Shown here: positions 26,401 to 41,400 of the stretch, one piece after another
Position numbering within the stretch: position 1 is the stretch's first letter
Layout of the letters: each line of letters begins with the position of its first letter
Source of the DNA: Cristatella mucedo
Lineage: Eukaryota > Bryozoa > Phylactolaemata > Cristatellidae
DNA length: 64,000 bases
Assembly (NCBI GenBank): GCA_009760855.2
Contig: WPIO01000007.1
Span: 8,445,001-8,509,000, forward strand
Reading direction: 5' to 3'
Made by a program: the position numbers and the translations under genes
The notes under the pieces: model-generated
Told to the model about the DNA's origin: nothing
Database searches by the model: none
The model's input: only the letters and a program-made list of their open reading frames with translations

Positions 26401-29400
26401 CTCGTAGGAATAAGTTTTTAACTACTGAAATACCGGATAAATTCACAGCGACAACTCGATTCTGTATCAAGCTTCCAAGGTTACTAAGCTGAAGAGTAAT
26501 ATTACTAATACACTTGATAAAGCACCCTCAGAAAATTCAATCTCCTTTTAGGCACTTTACATTTGCTATAAAGGAAGCACAATCGCACGGTTAGTAGTAG
26601 ATATAACGATTCTGTACGCACACAGATAAATGCTCAAATTACATTTGCATCTGTAAATACATAAAAGTCACTATGACTGACACGTAACTGAATTTGCATA
26701 GCATCGCCATAGCTCACTGTACACACGAAGCAGTCAAGACATTGCCCGAGGAGCGGTAAAACCCGCGAAAAATATGACATATATGCATTTGCTTATACCT
26801 TTATACAGATGCTGTATTCTCCAATGATAAGGCTGGGTCTGACATTATTTTTTCGCAATGATACATTCTAGGTCTAGTTCAGTCTTAGATTTTAGTGTAC
26901 AACAGTCAATATTCATTCATGCACAGCAACCTATGTGTATTCATTTAATCATATACAAAAATCAAAGTTTATTTCTCTGACAAATCATATAAATTAATCT
27001 AAAAAACGAATTATTGCCTGGATATCTTAAAAATCCATTTCTTGTAGAACTATTGACTCTAAAATCTCATGTTAAAAAATAGAGCTCTCCTTCAATGAGC
27101 ACTTCCTGTCAATCGAGCCTGCTAGTAGTGCATTACCAGTACAGCTGTCAGCAATGTTATCCCATGAATTATTCACCCAAGTCATGACATGTTTTAGGCT
27201 AGGCTTCCCAAAGTTTCCACACTGATGTGTCTTCATTCTATTTTCAGTGTAGTCATCGGTTTTCATCCGAAAATGGCCCTTTAATGGATTGATTTTTGCA
27301 ACATTAAGAGCCTGGAGATAAGGGGTCGTTCCTGCGGGATACATTAGTTGATCTAATCTTCTCTCTGCAAGGAAGTTAGTTCTTCTTACCTTTAGACGGT
27401 GAGCATAGTACTAGCACAGTTTTGTGTACCACAGTGCTGGTTGAGTTCCAGACAAGCTTACTTCTTTGGCTATCTTGGAAAACGAGTGGTATGGCAGCAT
27501 TAGCACGACCCATTTCCTTTAACTTCCTGGGAACATCAGGCTTCCTTGATTTCAAGAACATAATGCCTAAACAAATTCGATCAAATCTTTCTTGCCTTTA
27601 GTGATGATTAGAGGTGGGGCTTCCTTTCCATTCAGACAAATTGCCAAAACACAGGCAACACATACACTTTTGTAACCAGTGGAGGTCAACGTAGATCGAC
27701 AAGGAACCCCTCTGATCAATTGTAGGTTGAGATCCACAGCCAATAAACCGTGCTGCTTCATCAATAACGATTAACGTTAGAGGTTGGCTCATAGAAAAGT
27801 CGATACCATCAACAAAGAATTTCAATGCAGCTGTACGTCTAATTCTTTCAGTATCTTCCAGCTTAAATAGCCCAGGCAGTTCTAGACAATAGCTTTCTTG
27901 TACTTGCCGGAAGAGCTCTTTATTTTTGCTCTTCCCTTGTGTGGGGTAAACATGTTATTCCCTTTAAATCTACAATTAAATAAAATGCTAAATGCTGAAT
28001 ACGAGCCAGGAACTGTGACAAAATTGATGAAATTGTGTGAAATTCGAAGAATTTTAGTCTACATATATAAATCGATGGCAGACTAATACTTGCCTTGCTT
28101 GCTTTCTCTTTAGTAATTTGATAGGTTTCTTAGCACACATATTTTCGGTTTGAAATACTACCCACGAGAGCCATCGGATACATTGTGATTCATCAAATAT
28201 ATATTCAGTTTTACCAAATATGTCAAGTTTTATATTACTTGTGATTTCATGTTGATTGTTCCTCATTATTTATTATTTGTTCACATCTGATGCAAATAAA
28301 TGCCAGGGGATGTAATCAATATTACTCACACAACCCTTAACCTGGACTTGTTTTTTTTAAGGTAGGGGTATTATTTTATGAGCATCCTGAAAAATCGACT
28401 TGGGCTGAGATTGACAGGTCATTCGACATCAATTAGCCGTTACTGCAGAGCTCAAGCTGACGTGGCAAGCAGAAATGCCGAGGTTGATTTGTGAGCTATT
28501 CTTGCTGTTGTTAAAACTTTTTGAATGATCCTACCACAACTGCTAACCCTCATATTCAATGTTCAAGAATTGAGGGATATATGGTGACAGAAGTCAAAAG
28601 CCAGCATAGCCCACTATGAACGATGGCTATGATGACACTGCCATGAGGGTAACTGAGTGTAGAGTTACCCTATCATTGAAAGCAGAAAGAGGGTGGCTGC
28701 TTTACTTGAGACCACTCTGGTGCGTCTTTGATTAACAAATCCAGTAATAAAGCTATTTTAAAAGTTGTCACTTTTCAACAGCCCACCACTCCACTACCTT
28801 GAGATAAGAACTGGATAGTATGAAAAAGGCTAAAGCTATATCCGTAACCCAAGCAGCCTGGCTATAATTCCTGCCACACTGACGTAAACGTCTGTAGTTA
28901 GATCAAGGCATACTGCATGTCATGCACAGAATAGTCTTATTAACGAGCTGATTGGCGAGAGAATGAAGGGAATTTTAATAAGCGTCGAAACCTTAAGCCC
29001 GATGTGCTGCATGCTTGAGAGCCTGTTCATGTTGGCAAATAGTGGCATAACGTGTCAAATGTGACGCTCACAACAGACTAGCCCAGCAGAAGAGTTGTGC
29101 ACCGTTAGCGCTTGACTGCATTGGCAGGAAGAGCTGCAACCAGTGAGTTATAGTAGTAAAGATGGGATAGCAGATATGCAAGGACCACATTGGACGTGTT
29201 TTCACTGTCTAAGCATGCCCTAATATTTGCACTATATTTTTCAACCCATATGCATGGCGATATTTAGTGGCAAGTTTCTGGTTTTCTTCTTATGTTTCTC
29301 ATCAGCGCAGCCTTTGTGGCTACATAGGGACAATTAAACCTTCACAAAGAGAATTGTTTGGACAGCAAATCATGGCAACGAGGTTACAAGGCAGACTGCC

Positions 29401-32400
29401 TTGCTGGCAACTAAAGACGATAAGTAACGCATAAGGTAAATCAAGTCTGCACCCGGTTCAGATAAGCGAAAGAAAAGTGATGGGCTAGATGTCGACGAGT
29501 TAGATGATTGTGCAAATCGGAAGCGATCACAGCCGAAACGAATGCTGAATCTTAAGAGCTGTCACATATTTACCCCGTACAACATGCAATTGAGAGAGCT
29601 TATTTGCGAAGAACTGGGATTCCTAGGGACAACAATGATGCCATGACTGCTGCTTTCTCGACAAAAAGCACGTGCATAATGCTTGTTACCGTATATTTTA
29701 AAACTCAGACTGACGCTGCCAATAAAGAGTTTTCGGAAAGAAGCCGAGATATCCGATTAGTGAATGTAATAATGACCTGACTGTGCGATTTGCAAAAACT
29801 ATTGGTAACAATATTCTGGAATATTGCAAAATAAAACAGATCAGTTTTGTACCGGCCGCCCAAATGAGACACATTGATTGAACTTTGAACAAAGTGGGAA
29901 AAGATAACTTTGTTCTTTCTTTTGATCGTCTTTTGATCGATCGTTGTATCGTATGCTGAAATTGTGTAGCTTTTTAAAGTATGGGCAGCAAGAGCAACCA
30001 GACTTTGTTTGTGATTCTCCTTGAGGTTATCCATGCTCGGAGACGCCTGTGCTAGAGCACCTTACCGTATCTTCAGATAATCCTGGAAACGTCTCAAGCT
30101 TTAATATTTCCATTTATGGACACAGCTTAAATGAGGGGTAGAGGAGGTATTGTTGGATCATATGCATGATAGAAATTCATTAAACGTCTACAGGCATACA
30201 TAACGCACGAGAGTTACAGCAAATTGCTCAGCTAGGTTTGCAGTGTGCTGACCTGTGTTATAGCCAGACTGTACTTGGAACAACGAAGAGTTCGGGTATG
30301 AGTTGAGACTGCGAAACACCTGCAAGAAATAATACAACATGCACGGGCATATCTTAAAGGTGAATGAATGAAGAATGTATCATTGATGTCTTTAGACTAG
30401 CGATACCATACAGATAGTTAAAAATTCTGGGAACCACAAAAGCACATATACTTCAGCCAACAGAACGTCAGAGACACACTTGAAAGTAGCTTTCCTAATA
30501 ATTCATATGCTTCAGATTCAGTAATGCAATATGTAATTTGTTGGTGTATTCTCCTGCCAATCTGAAACCATTTTAAAGAAACATACAAGAACTATATTGT
30601 GCAATTTGGACACCTCGTGAAAATATTAACCAGTAAATAGATAGAGTTAGAGCTACTGAGTGGAATATTACTCGTAAGAATGTGCACAGAAGAATAATGA
30701 CAATGTGACTTCGAGAGATTCGTAAGGAATCTGCTGCCATGAAAGCCCAGTATTTGCGTTTACTGGCAGCTCGCGATCTAGTCACTTTGACAAGGCTGAT
30801 TGAACAACCTCATTTACATAGCAGCAGAAGAGCCTTAAATTCTATCCTCACTGCTTGCAGTTCGCAATAAGGGATTTCTGTCTGCTATATTCGAACCCAA
30901 GACCACGGTCGTCAAGAACGAGTACCTATTACCTCATGGGCTGTAGATAGCGTGGCTTCTTTGGTATTAAACTGCCTGCCATTTTGTCGATTCGATCCTA
31001 GGGTGTGCAACCGCTCACACATTTATGCATACCTAACAGAATCGTTAACACAAGTAAAGGCATGACGATGGCAGGATAAGGAAATGAGTCCACCAAGTTT
31101 AGGGGCACTTTGGAGTGCAATACTTTGCCAAAAAGCTTGCAGCCGGTTTAGAAGATCATCTGGAGACGTTGGTGCGACTCAATGTCTTCTATAAGTCCGC
31201 ATGCTAACGCCTCACACAACTGCTCAATGTAAACCCAACGACAGAGCCAGAATACTTGAAGGGCTCTAGAATCCCCACAAATACTTCAACTGCTCCAGCA
31301 GTGTGTCATTGTCCTGGTGCTAGACATAGCAAGAATTGCTAGCAAGACCCTTGCACTAGGTCATCTGGTGTTTCAGACGAGATGTAATCCTATTCCAGTT
31401 CACCAAGCCTGGCTTGTATTTTCTGATCGCTGCAAGATTTTCCAAAACTCGAAGCATTCTAAATGAAAATTCACCAGCCTAAATCAGCCATGTTTAAATA
31501 GCTGCTAGAGATTAGCAGTAGTTATTGAGTTCTAATCACTAGTGAAACGTTTGCACAGTCAGATTATGAGAACTGTTCGAGTTATAATACCTGGAATTGT
31601 ATATGTCCTAATAGATTGCTACAATAGACCCAATAAAAGACGATCGGAAGTTATTAAGACTTAAGTTATTAAGACTTTTCTGTATAACTGCCCATGCCTA
31701 TTATTATTATTGTTCATCTTAGTCACTCACCAGCTTTGCTAGATGCCACTACCTCTGCGAGCCTTCCTTATGTGCTGCTTTGTCGGTTTAAATCGTTTTT
31801 TTCGGTGTCTTTTGGTCAGGGTCTTGGCATCTCTGCCCTCTTGCAGTCTCTCTTTCACTTGCTGTACTAGTGGATGCCTAGACTTTAGGTATTAATACTT
31901 GGCCAAGAAGGTAGGTGCTCACTCTTAACAATCCAGGTCTCGGGTATGAGCCCTGCAGATAGCGATGCATTATTGTGCCCTGCAACCAGCAGTGATAGCG
32001 GTGAAGATTCTTCTGATGCTATATAAATGAGGCTATTAAATCAGATTATCTTGTATTACTGTTGCAACATAGATAGCAATATCCGGTAGGAACTAAATGC
32101 CTCGGTCACAGAGGCATAATGAACCCACAACTCAAAGCAACTCTCTAACTTCCTTGCTCTCAATTAGACGGTCTAAACAGCATAATTTTATCAGATGCAG
32201 CACAAATCCTGTCCCAGTTTTACTATTAATATGACATGCGTGAGCTGGTATTACTCTACCCTTGACCTGCTAATTTGGTCCATCCATCCTTAGCAGTACT
32301 TTCAGATGCAATCACACAATAGTCGAATAGATCCTTCCAATTCGTCCGCTCCAATGCAGAAATACACCGTTCCGAAAATGATCAGGTGGGCACAGCCATT

Positions 32401-35400
32401 CTGCTGACATGTTTACAATTATAGATCATATCAGGTTTCTGAAATCATCATAAGACATCATGCAGCATTGAAGCTGCCATGATAAACGGCTTATTTACAG
32501 CGAGTCGGCTTCAAGGGAGCCCCATTTGCATACTGCATGATTTGGGTTTTTTACATCCAGGGGTGGCCAGAGAAATTCTTACGATATTTTCAATGGCAGG
32601 CAGCACTGAGTCTAAGCATCTCATAAGGAGAGCTGCAGGGACATGATCTAGACGTGATCTTTTTAGGCAGGGAGACAAGTTTAGGGATATGTTAAATGAA
32701 GGCAGGTATGAAAGAGGTGAGGTGAGAAAAGCAGGGCGGCCGAGGGTATGCAGGGCACTGCAGTTAGGGAGCAGATTATAAATCTGCTCCACCTTAGCCA
32801 CGAAGTGTTTGAAAAAAGCTCTACTAATTCACCATAGGGCTTTAAAAAAAATCCTGGTGGATTAAACAGCCTCTTTTTGTATAGCAACAGAAGAGCCTTT
32901 ACGGCTATCACCACCGCTTGCAGTGAGCAACTTAACCAATGGGCCAAACATGCGTGGCTATGACAGGGTTTAATAGCTGGAGAAATTGCGATCAAGGGTG
33001 GTGCTTTTGAATGTGCAGTGTCTTGAACGTGAACAAGACAAGGAGGCAGAATGATGCAGACAGAGAGAGCATGTTGTAATACACCGGATCAGAAAACATG
33101 TTACAATACATCGGATCAGATGGGTTACCCAAGTTATTAGCAAAGTCACCTACATGAGAAGTGGGCGATTCCTGGAGCAAAGAAGGGAGAGAAAGAAATG
33201 TCCGTGATGAAGCCAGGTTTGCAGCTTGATAGGCGATAAATCACCGCCTCCATCGACAACTCACCATTTGACAGACAAGATGAGATTCAAAAGTTTTTTA
33301 GCAAGAACCTAGAACTGCTTGAAATTGAGAGATGTTCGGGCAACCACGGTTTATACCAAAGTGCTCTACAGATAAAAATTCACAATGCTATGAAATAATA
33401 TAACACAAAAGACCAACTGCTTACGATTTGCATTTACAGTTTCATATACAAGACCGTTTACTCACCTCATACGCATCATCGTCAAATGCAACACACGTAA
33501 TCTTGATCAGCTGGCTTCTGGGAAATTTGCTGCCAAATGAAGCAATAGCCCTTCGAAAAACTATGGCAACATCTCTGACTTTATAAAGTAGTACACCAGT
33601 GCCAATTACAGGAAATGTAATCGATGTCATGCCTGATTTGTCTGCTGTGGTAAGGCATCTATATATAACATCAAAAAGCATCTACAAAAAGAGGTAGTTT
33701 AAGAATACACGAATTCTTCAAACTTTCACTTGCACCACATTTGCATCGTATATTTAAACTTGGTTAGATGGAAAGTATTTATTTATCTGCCATTTGATTG
33801 CCCATGAGAGCCCTAGCATTATAAAGTTAAGTGTCAAACAAAATGTCAATAAATTTCAAGAGTGCATACCATCTCGTTGAAGCTTTCATGCGTTTGAAAC
33901 CTCACGTTCTTAACAGAAGTAACAATTGACAATGACTTAGTACATCGTGATATATAGCTTTTAGTTAATGTCTCATATGTGCAGTATTATCTAGTGAGCC
34001 TTGTTTACAATATGAGGGTAAACTCGAACACTTGGTGTATATGGGCCCAGCATTCGATCAAAGGTTGCCAGCGGTAGCTGTTAAATTACTTCACCAATTC
34101 ACTAGTGAAGCAAGCCTTATGGATGAGGCCATAGTTCCATTCACTCGAACATGTTCCATAGCTAAACTAACTATAGCTTTATACCTTACCAGCACCTCCG
34201 GCATGCCTTTGGAAACTGCTGGCTTCACTGGACACACCGTCCTGGAGCTTAATTTTTCGTTATCAAGAAAATATTCAGAAAAACGCTTTAAGCCAAAATC
34301 AGAAATTGGTCGTGTCTCATTTCAAACAAGCAGAGCAGAACTCGCATTAAAATTTCACTCCGATATATGAAGTATTAGCTACGTTATGCCATTTACAAGG
34401 CAACAACCTACCCTCAAAATGAAGCTGCACAAAAGTCACAATAATGCACCACAACAAACATCAAGAATGTATCTCCAGTGATCTACCAACGCTCGACAAG
34501 TTGGGATAGAAGTCGCATATGTTGCAGAGATCGGTTTTTTAGTAGATTGTTGCTTCCGGTTTAGATTTGGGTTAGCCGTGGTTTGCATAACAATTTTTTC
34601 TTTCATGGGTAAGTCATCGGAATTTCCTATCCCAGTCCCAACATACTTGTCTTTCGAAAGGGATACTAAACATGTATATTCGATTGTCGAACAATGTTTT
34701 CAGTATTTTCTTGGCATAATAATAATACTAAATTTAATAAAGCACCCTCGGAAGACTCAATCTCTTTCTGGGCGCTTTACCATTGCTTCAAAGGAAGCAC
34801 GATCGAATGGTGTGTGGTTGCATGCTCAATAAACAACAAGAATAACATAGTTAGGGGTGACATGCACAGGGTCAGCATGCAAGTGCGATTAGTGGCAGCG
34901 TGCACACTGTCATAAGGACATCAAAGTCGAATCACAGGGACCCACTGAATGCTGTGATGAACATGTCCGTTTTTAATTTCTTTTTAAATGTGGTCAAGTT
35001 AGAAGATGTTGTGAAGCTAATCGAGAGTGATTTCCAGGCTTTGGGAGCATATGAACTACAAGCACGGTCTCCAACAAATTTGAGGCTTGTATGAGGTATA
35101 GTTAAACAGTGAGATTCCGAAAGGAGGTGGTACGATGCTGAGCCTACTGGGCGAGTAGATCTGATAGGTAGGCTGGGGCCAAAGAATGAAGGGACCCGAA
35201 AGTGAGTGACAAAACCTTGAAGTCGTTGCTTTGCTTGACTGGGAGCCAGTGCAGGTCAGCGAGAAGTGGTGTGATGTGGTAACTGCGACAGGCAAGCCTA
35301 GCTGCAGTTGTGCACCAGCTGTAAGCGCCTGCTAATGAAAGGTCACTTTGGAACATGACACCTAGATCTCTTGCAGATTCAACAGAAGATGCTGGTAGAG

Positions 35401-38400
35401 CCAATGTTGAGCATCAGCCTTTCCAATTTAGGAATCATACTTGGTTTGCCCATAACTAGTACGTTGGTTTTTATCATCATTAAACTTGTGAAAATTTGCT
35501 GCCATCTGTGTGCGGATGTCACCAAAACATGCAGCAAGTGAGTTGAGAGAATTCGAGGTGCTCGAAGGCTGGGAGGGATCAAAGCAAAGGTACAACTGAG
35601 TGTCATCCGCATAGAAGTGAAAGCCTGGATTGTGCTTGGCAAGCACATCAGCAAGAGGGAGAGTATATACTGTGAAAAGAACCGGACGACCTAGCACGGA
35701 GCCCTGAGCTACCCCATATTTCAGAGGTTCCTCGGATGATCTTTGTCCATTCACGTCAATACTCTGGAGTCTCCCACTGAGATAGAACATGAACCATTGC
35801 AGAGCAGTGCCAGTGATGCCCTGGCGAGATGAGAAGTGCTCTAGAAGAACTTTGTGATCGATGGTATCAAAAGCTGCCGAAAGATCGAGCAAAACAAGCA
35901 GAGACACTCTACCCATGTCTGCATTCCTAAGTAGGTCGCTGTATACCCTTAGCAATGCTGACTCTGTGGAGTGATAAGCTCTAAAGCCAGAAAGGAACTT
36001 ACTAGCAAGGTGTGAGGTTTCGATATATGAGTTCAGCTGGTCTGCCACGACCCATTCCAGTGTCTTTGATAGGAATGGTAGAAGAGAGACTGGGCGGTAG
36101 TTGCTTAAGCTCTCTTGGTCTAGTGTTGCTTTCTTGAAAAGTGGCCTGACTACAGCTTTTTTGAAAGGTGCTGGGACATGACCTGAGGCTAATGACATAA
36201 TAATGATGTTAGTTATGCATGGCAGCAGCAGATCAATCCAACGTAGGAGCAGGACAGTGGGAATAGGGTCCAGAGGACTTGCTGTCTTCTTTGATTGAGA
36301 TACGAACTTTAGGACTAGATCACTAGTGACCTGCTTAAATGCAGACATTGAGGTGCTGCCAGGAACCGAGGAACAGCATTCTAGTGGGGAGGTTGTCATC
36401 GCAGGGATGGATTCCCTGATCTTGTCTATCTTCTGCACAAAGAATCGAGAGAAGCGATCGGCTAGATCATCATTAGGATCATCAGGTAAGGAGCTAATTT
36501 GGGAACGGTTGAGGAAATGGTTTATTGTCGACATCAGCATTTTTGGATTGTGCATCTGTGATTCAACAATGTTTTTATAAAAACTAGACTTAGCCTTTGC
36601 TAGGAAATTGGTCGATCGATTGGTACGACCTACCATTATTGTCAGTAGTATCAAGTAGTAGCTGCGGGTAAGTACAGGTCGTGGTACTCTCAGCTGCTAA
36701 TATAGGCCCTTGGCTGATTATATCGGTGGCTTCTGCCTCAGCTGAAGCATTATCACTAGCATCGGTATTGCTCGGTATAATTGGTAGCAGGTCTTCGTAT
36801 TCTAGGGCCCTGCTCACCCCTTCCCTGTGTCACCTGGTCAGCATATGGTATGAAATCTCGCCGGCAAAGCTGGTTTTGGTGACGAATCACGAAGTCTGCA
36901 CCATTTTCTGGCTCTACCCAATACATCACGTTGCCCTTGGCTGCCTTTATGGTTCCTGGAAACCAAATTTTTGTCCTGTTGTGGTAATTACTGTACCGCA
37001 CCAGGTCTCCATTTGCATATCTGTAAGGCTTAGTTGGAGATGAAGGTAAGGCAGCCCCTTCAGTGGCCAGACGAAGCAGATCCAGGCATGTTCACAAATT
37101 TCGTCCCAGAAGTAACGGCGATGGAGTGGACCTGGTCGAAGCATTCTCAGAGGAGCAGTATTTAAGCAGGAACTGGTCAATGCGCTGCTGCGGATCACTT
37201 GCACTAGCTGCATATGTCCGCTTGAAAGTTTGTACCAAGCGCTCAGCTAGTCCGTTGCTCTGTGGGTGATAAGATGCCGAAAGGAAGTGCCGGATGCCGT
37301 TAGCCGGCAGGAAGCTAGCAAAATCATGAGATGTGAAATGCTGTCCGTTGTCAGACACATTTACCCTGGGTAAACCCAATCGGGTAAAGAGTACCCGTAG
37401 AGTCGAGATTGTGGTGCCAGACGTTGCCTCTCACCCGGAACACCTCGGGCCACTTCGAGAATGCATCTACAGCTATTAGGAAATAGTGGTTGTCAAGTGG
37501 CCTGGCAAAATCAACGTAAATACGTTGTCATGGTCCGGCTGGGTCACTCCACTTATGCGAGGTTGCTGGCGTGTATATCTAACTTGGTTGCAATGAGGGC
37601 AACTACGACACACAGATTCTATGTCACTATCTATGCGCGGCCACCAGACGTAGTTTCTAGCAGTCGCTTTCATTTTAACTATGCCGAGATGGCCGTCGTG
37701 AAGCTCCTGCAAGAGCTGGCCGGTTAGGAAACAAGGGTATGACTAGTCTCGTGCCCCGAAGCAGACACCTATCATTTATTGCCAGTTCCTGTCTGCAGTT
37801 GTAGTATGGGGTCATGGCTGGTGACGAATTTCTTGTCGGCTATCCCCTCACCGTTGTGTCATAAGCAGCAGACACCGTTGGGTCGCTTCTGAGTGCTGCC
37901 CGAACTGTTTGCATAGCCACAGGAAGCATAGAAAAATGATCAACATGGAACAAGGTGGTCTCAGGACAGGGGTCTTCCTTATGTGGTAATGGTAGTCGTG
38001 ACATAGCATCAGCATTAGCATGATCTTCTGACCGCCTGTACTCGATGCTATATGTGTATGCAGACAATACCGCAGCCCAATGCTGCATACGCATGGCAGC
38101 GATAGGCAGAATGCCGGTCTTAGGTTCGAGGATAGTAATAAGAGGGCGGTGATCGGTAAGCAGCAACAACTTCGGCCCATACAAATATAGATGAAAACAC
38201 ATAACGCCGAAAATTAGTGACAAGGCCTCTTTCTCAATCTGTGAATAGCTTTTCTCGCTTGTGGATAGCATATGGGAAGTAAAAGCAATGGGTCTCTCCT
38301 GTCTGTGGGTAATCGATGATATAAAACAGCACCCAGTCCATAAGATGAAGTGTCGAAAGCTAGCACGAGCATTTCCTTGGGGTCGTATGCTGCTATAACG

Positions 38401-41400
38401 CTTTCAGAGCTAATCATCTCCTTAACTTTTGTAAAAGCCTGTTGGCAGTGAACAGTCCATAGCCACCTGCTTTGCTTTTTAAGCAATTCGTACAAGGGGT
38501 GCAAGACGCTGTGCCAGGTTGGGCAAAAACTTGTGATAGTATTGCACCATCCCTATAAATGACCGGAGGCCACTGACGTCTGTTGGTGGAGGGGCGTTTT
38601 TTATGGCTGCCACTTTATCCTCCGTGGGGTGTGTGCCGTTCTTGTCTATTTGATGCCCAAGGTATGCAATGGGTTTTAAGAAGGCGAACTTCTCTCTCCT
38701 TACACGGAGACCAGCATCTTGCAGTTTTGCCAAAACCGAAGCCACATTATGCATGTGGTAAGTTCGATCTTCCCTGTCACAAAAATGTCATCCTGGTAGC
38801 ACAATACACCAGGCAGTCCAGACAGCAAATGATCCATTGCCCTTTGATGAATAGCCGGAGCGGAGGCCACACAAGACGGCAAGTGGTTATATTTAAACAA
38901 ACACTTGTGCATAGTAATGGTGACAAAAACTTAGGATGCTCCTTCAAGTTCAATCTGCCCAAATGCACGGGATAGGTCCAGCTTTGAAAACAAGGTCCCA
39001 CCATTTAGTTTCTCCTGTAGGTCGTCAATCAAAGGCATTGGGTATGAATCAACTATTAGCTGTGAGTTCAGCGTTGCTTTGTAGTCCCCACAGAGGCGCA
39101 TCGAGCCGTCGGGCTTAATTACTGGCACTTCTGGAGTCGCCCATTCGCTCAGCTCGACTCGCGAAATGACCCCCCTCAGAGAGCAATTTGTTTAGCTCTG
39201 CTTCTACCTTCTCGCGTATAGCAAATGGCACAGTTCGATATTTACCATGCACGGGAACAGCATTTTCTCGAACATGCAACTTGGCCTTGATGCAGCTGAA
39301 CATACCCAGCGCCTGGTGATCGTCATGATTGTCATCTCAAAAGATCGTCATGCTGTTGTAGAAGAGCATCTAAGTCACGACGCTCTGTCAATAAATTCGC
39401 AGAGACCATCCTGCCGATATCAAGATCAAAAGCCACCATCCATTCTCTGCAGAACAGCAGTACGTCGATTTCGGCAAGGACAAAATGTCAAGCTTGGACA
39501 TTCTTTCCTTGGTATTCAGCCTGAGGATGAATTACACTAACAGGTCATATCTCCGCAGTACCGCCATACTGCCGTAATGAAATATTCGTGGGCTTCAGGG
39601 TGGGGTGAGGACAGATACATTTATACTAATGCAAGAAAACTGTAGAAATGCTAGATCCCGTGTCAAATTCCATGTGAACGCGTGTTTCTTCAACATGGAC
39701 CCGTAACATGCACGGTTTGCGGGTCGCACTCCTCGCAGAATGAATGAAAACAACGTCGTCTGACACTTTTCTGAGGTCTTCCGAGTTGTGTGAATTTGCT
39801 TCTCTAGCAATCGCCTTTCCTGCCGCTCGCATAGGATGCCGATCTTTACTTCTACACACTCTTTGAATATGACCTTGTATCCCGCAGGTGTGGCATATGC
39901 TGCGGTAATGAGGGCACCTGCACCGTTCGTGCTGCATTGAGCTGCAAGAGGCGCATTCGCGGGCGGTTACCTTAAAACGCGGTCCGCTAATCCTATAAAC
40001 TGGCAACGGTTTGGCAGTCGAATGCTCGGAACCCTTTTCCATCGCTGCAACCTCCTTTTGCGACTGCTCTGCTGCTGTCGCAATGTCTAATGCTATCTCC
40101 AGTGTCAAACTTTTTAATGCCAATAGCCTTTGCCGAGTAGCATTGCACGAAAGGCCACATACCAGCTGGTTTTGCAGAGCTTTCGGCAAGAATTGGTCGA
40201 ATCCGCAGTGCTGAGCCAGAAGACGCAAGGCGGCTAAAAACTCTCTCGCTGTTTCACTGGTCGTTAATGACGACACTGGAACTTGTAGGTCTCAGCAATT
40301 TACAGCGGTACGGCATAAGATGGTCCGTAAGTGCTTGCATGAGTTCCAACAGGCTCTTATCCGACGGCTTGGCTGGTGATACAAGGCTATGCAGCAGCGC
40401 ATATGCCTTAGCTCCGAGAGAACTCAGGAATATGACTTTATGGCGATCTACCGGAATCTCCTGAGCTAGCGCATACTGTTCGAACATGTCCAGGTAATCG
40501 CCAAACGCCTGCCTTTTCTCCCCAAAGGAGATGAAGCCGTCGCGGGTTGCCATGGGTCAACGAAAAATCCAGCTTGTCGCCACTGTTAGGTTTGTGCGGG
40601 CAGTGGCGCACAGATCGAGATGGCACAGGCAGCTGCCGTTTATTACGGAGACGTGGAACAGGGCCACACGGCCAGCATGCGGGCCTGCAAGCAACTGCTG
40701 CAAGCAAGTGGGTCCGCTGCCTCAACCGGAAGAGATCGGTGGGCGGATGTGCCAGGCGGACCCAACATCAAGCAATACAGTTTGGCCACTTTAGTAGCCC
40801 ATGCAGCAGACGCACAACTACGAAAGGCAGCAGGTACCTGGGTATTCGTACAGCTAATTAACAAACCGAGCCCAACATACAACCAATTATGAACTAGTTA
40901 ACTATTTATTCCATAACCTTGTCAAACCCGAAGAATCGAAAATCTGTGCACCCGTCTCCATGTCTCCACGAGGCCTCTGCCAGTCCTGGGAGAAGCCATG
41001 TGTCGCACAAGTATGCTTGGTACGAAAGATATGCATACACACTGATCAGTAAAATTGAATTCATAGTATTGCCAATCTACAATTCAAAAACTATACTGGC
41101 CAATTGAGTTGCATCGCCACCTTACCTCAACTGATTTCGGACTTCGGTACTTGCCACAGGCAACATGAAATACTCTTTTGCACAATAGGTTGTGACCCCG
41201 AGTGATGGCTATGTCAAATTCCTGTATACCATTAGGATAAGACTTGTCTATCTCAACCTGCATCTGAGTGCCAGCTTTTTTATTGAGAGCTGACGATATA
41301 GCACCACAGCTAAGGTCGAGACCACAATTGACAGAGTTGACCAAGACATCTGCCTGCAATAGTTCATTACAAAGTATCAAAACCGGAGCAATAAACAATC

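Larger units (their letters stand above)
36620..40881 (-). mobile_element. Ty3/gypsy LTR retrotransposon, degenerate, 3' LTR missing
   Basis: Order on the minus strand: 5' LTR (40881..40584), primer-binding site, gag, protease, RT, RNase H, integrase. The integrase C-terminal tail is cut by the LINE junction at about 36620. No second LTR copy is visible down to 34.4 kb. Frameshifts and stops occur in every gene. Located in intron 5, same orientation as the host gene. Confidence 0.85.

Noticed and set aside
34032-34370. Plus-strand frame, and a minus-strand donor-like site near 34185, as an extra exon of macro 1
   Set aside because: Exon 5 to exon 6 is phase 0 to phase 0 and spacing in the macro fold is normal without an insert.
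40531-40892. Several overlapping plus-strand frames of 87-104 codons
   Set aside because: They lie antisense to the gypsy LTR and leader and arise from its GC-rich sequence.
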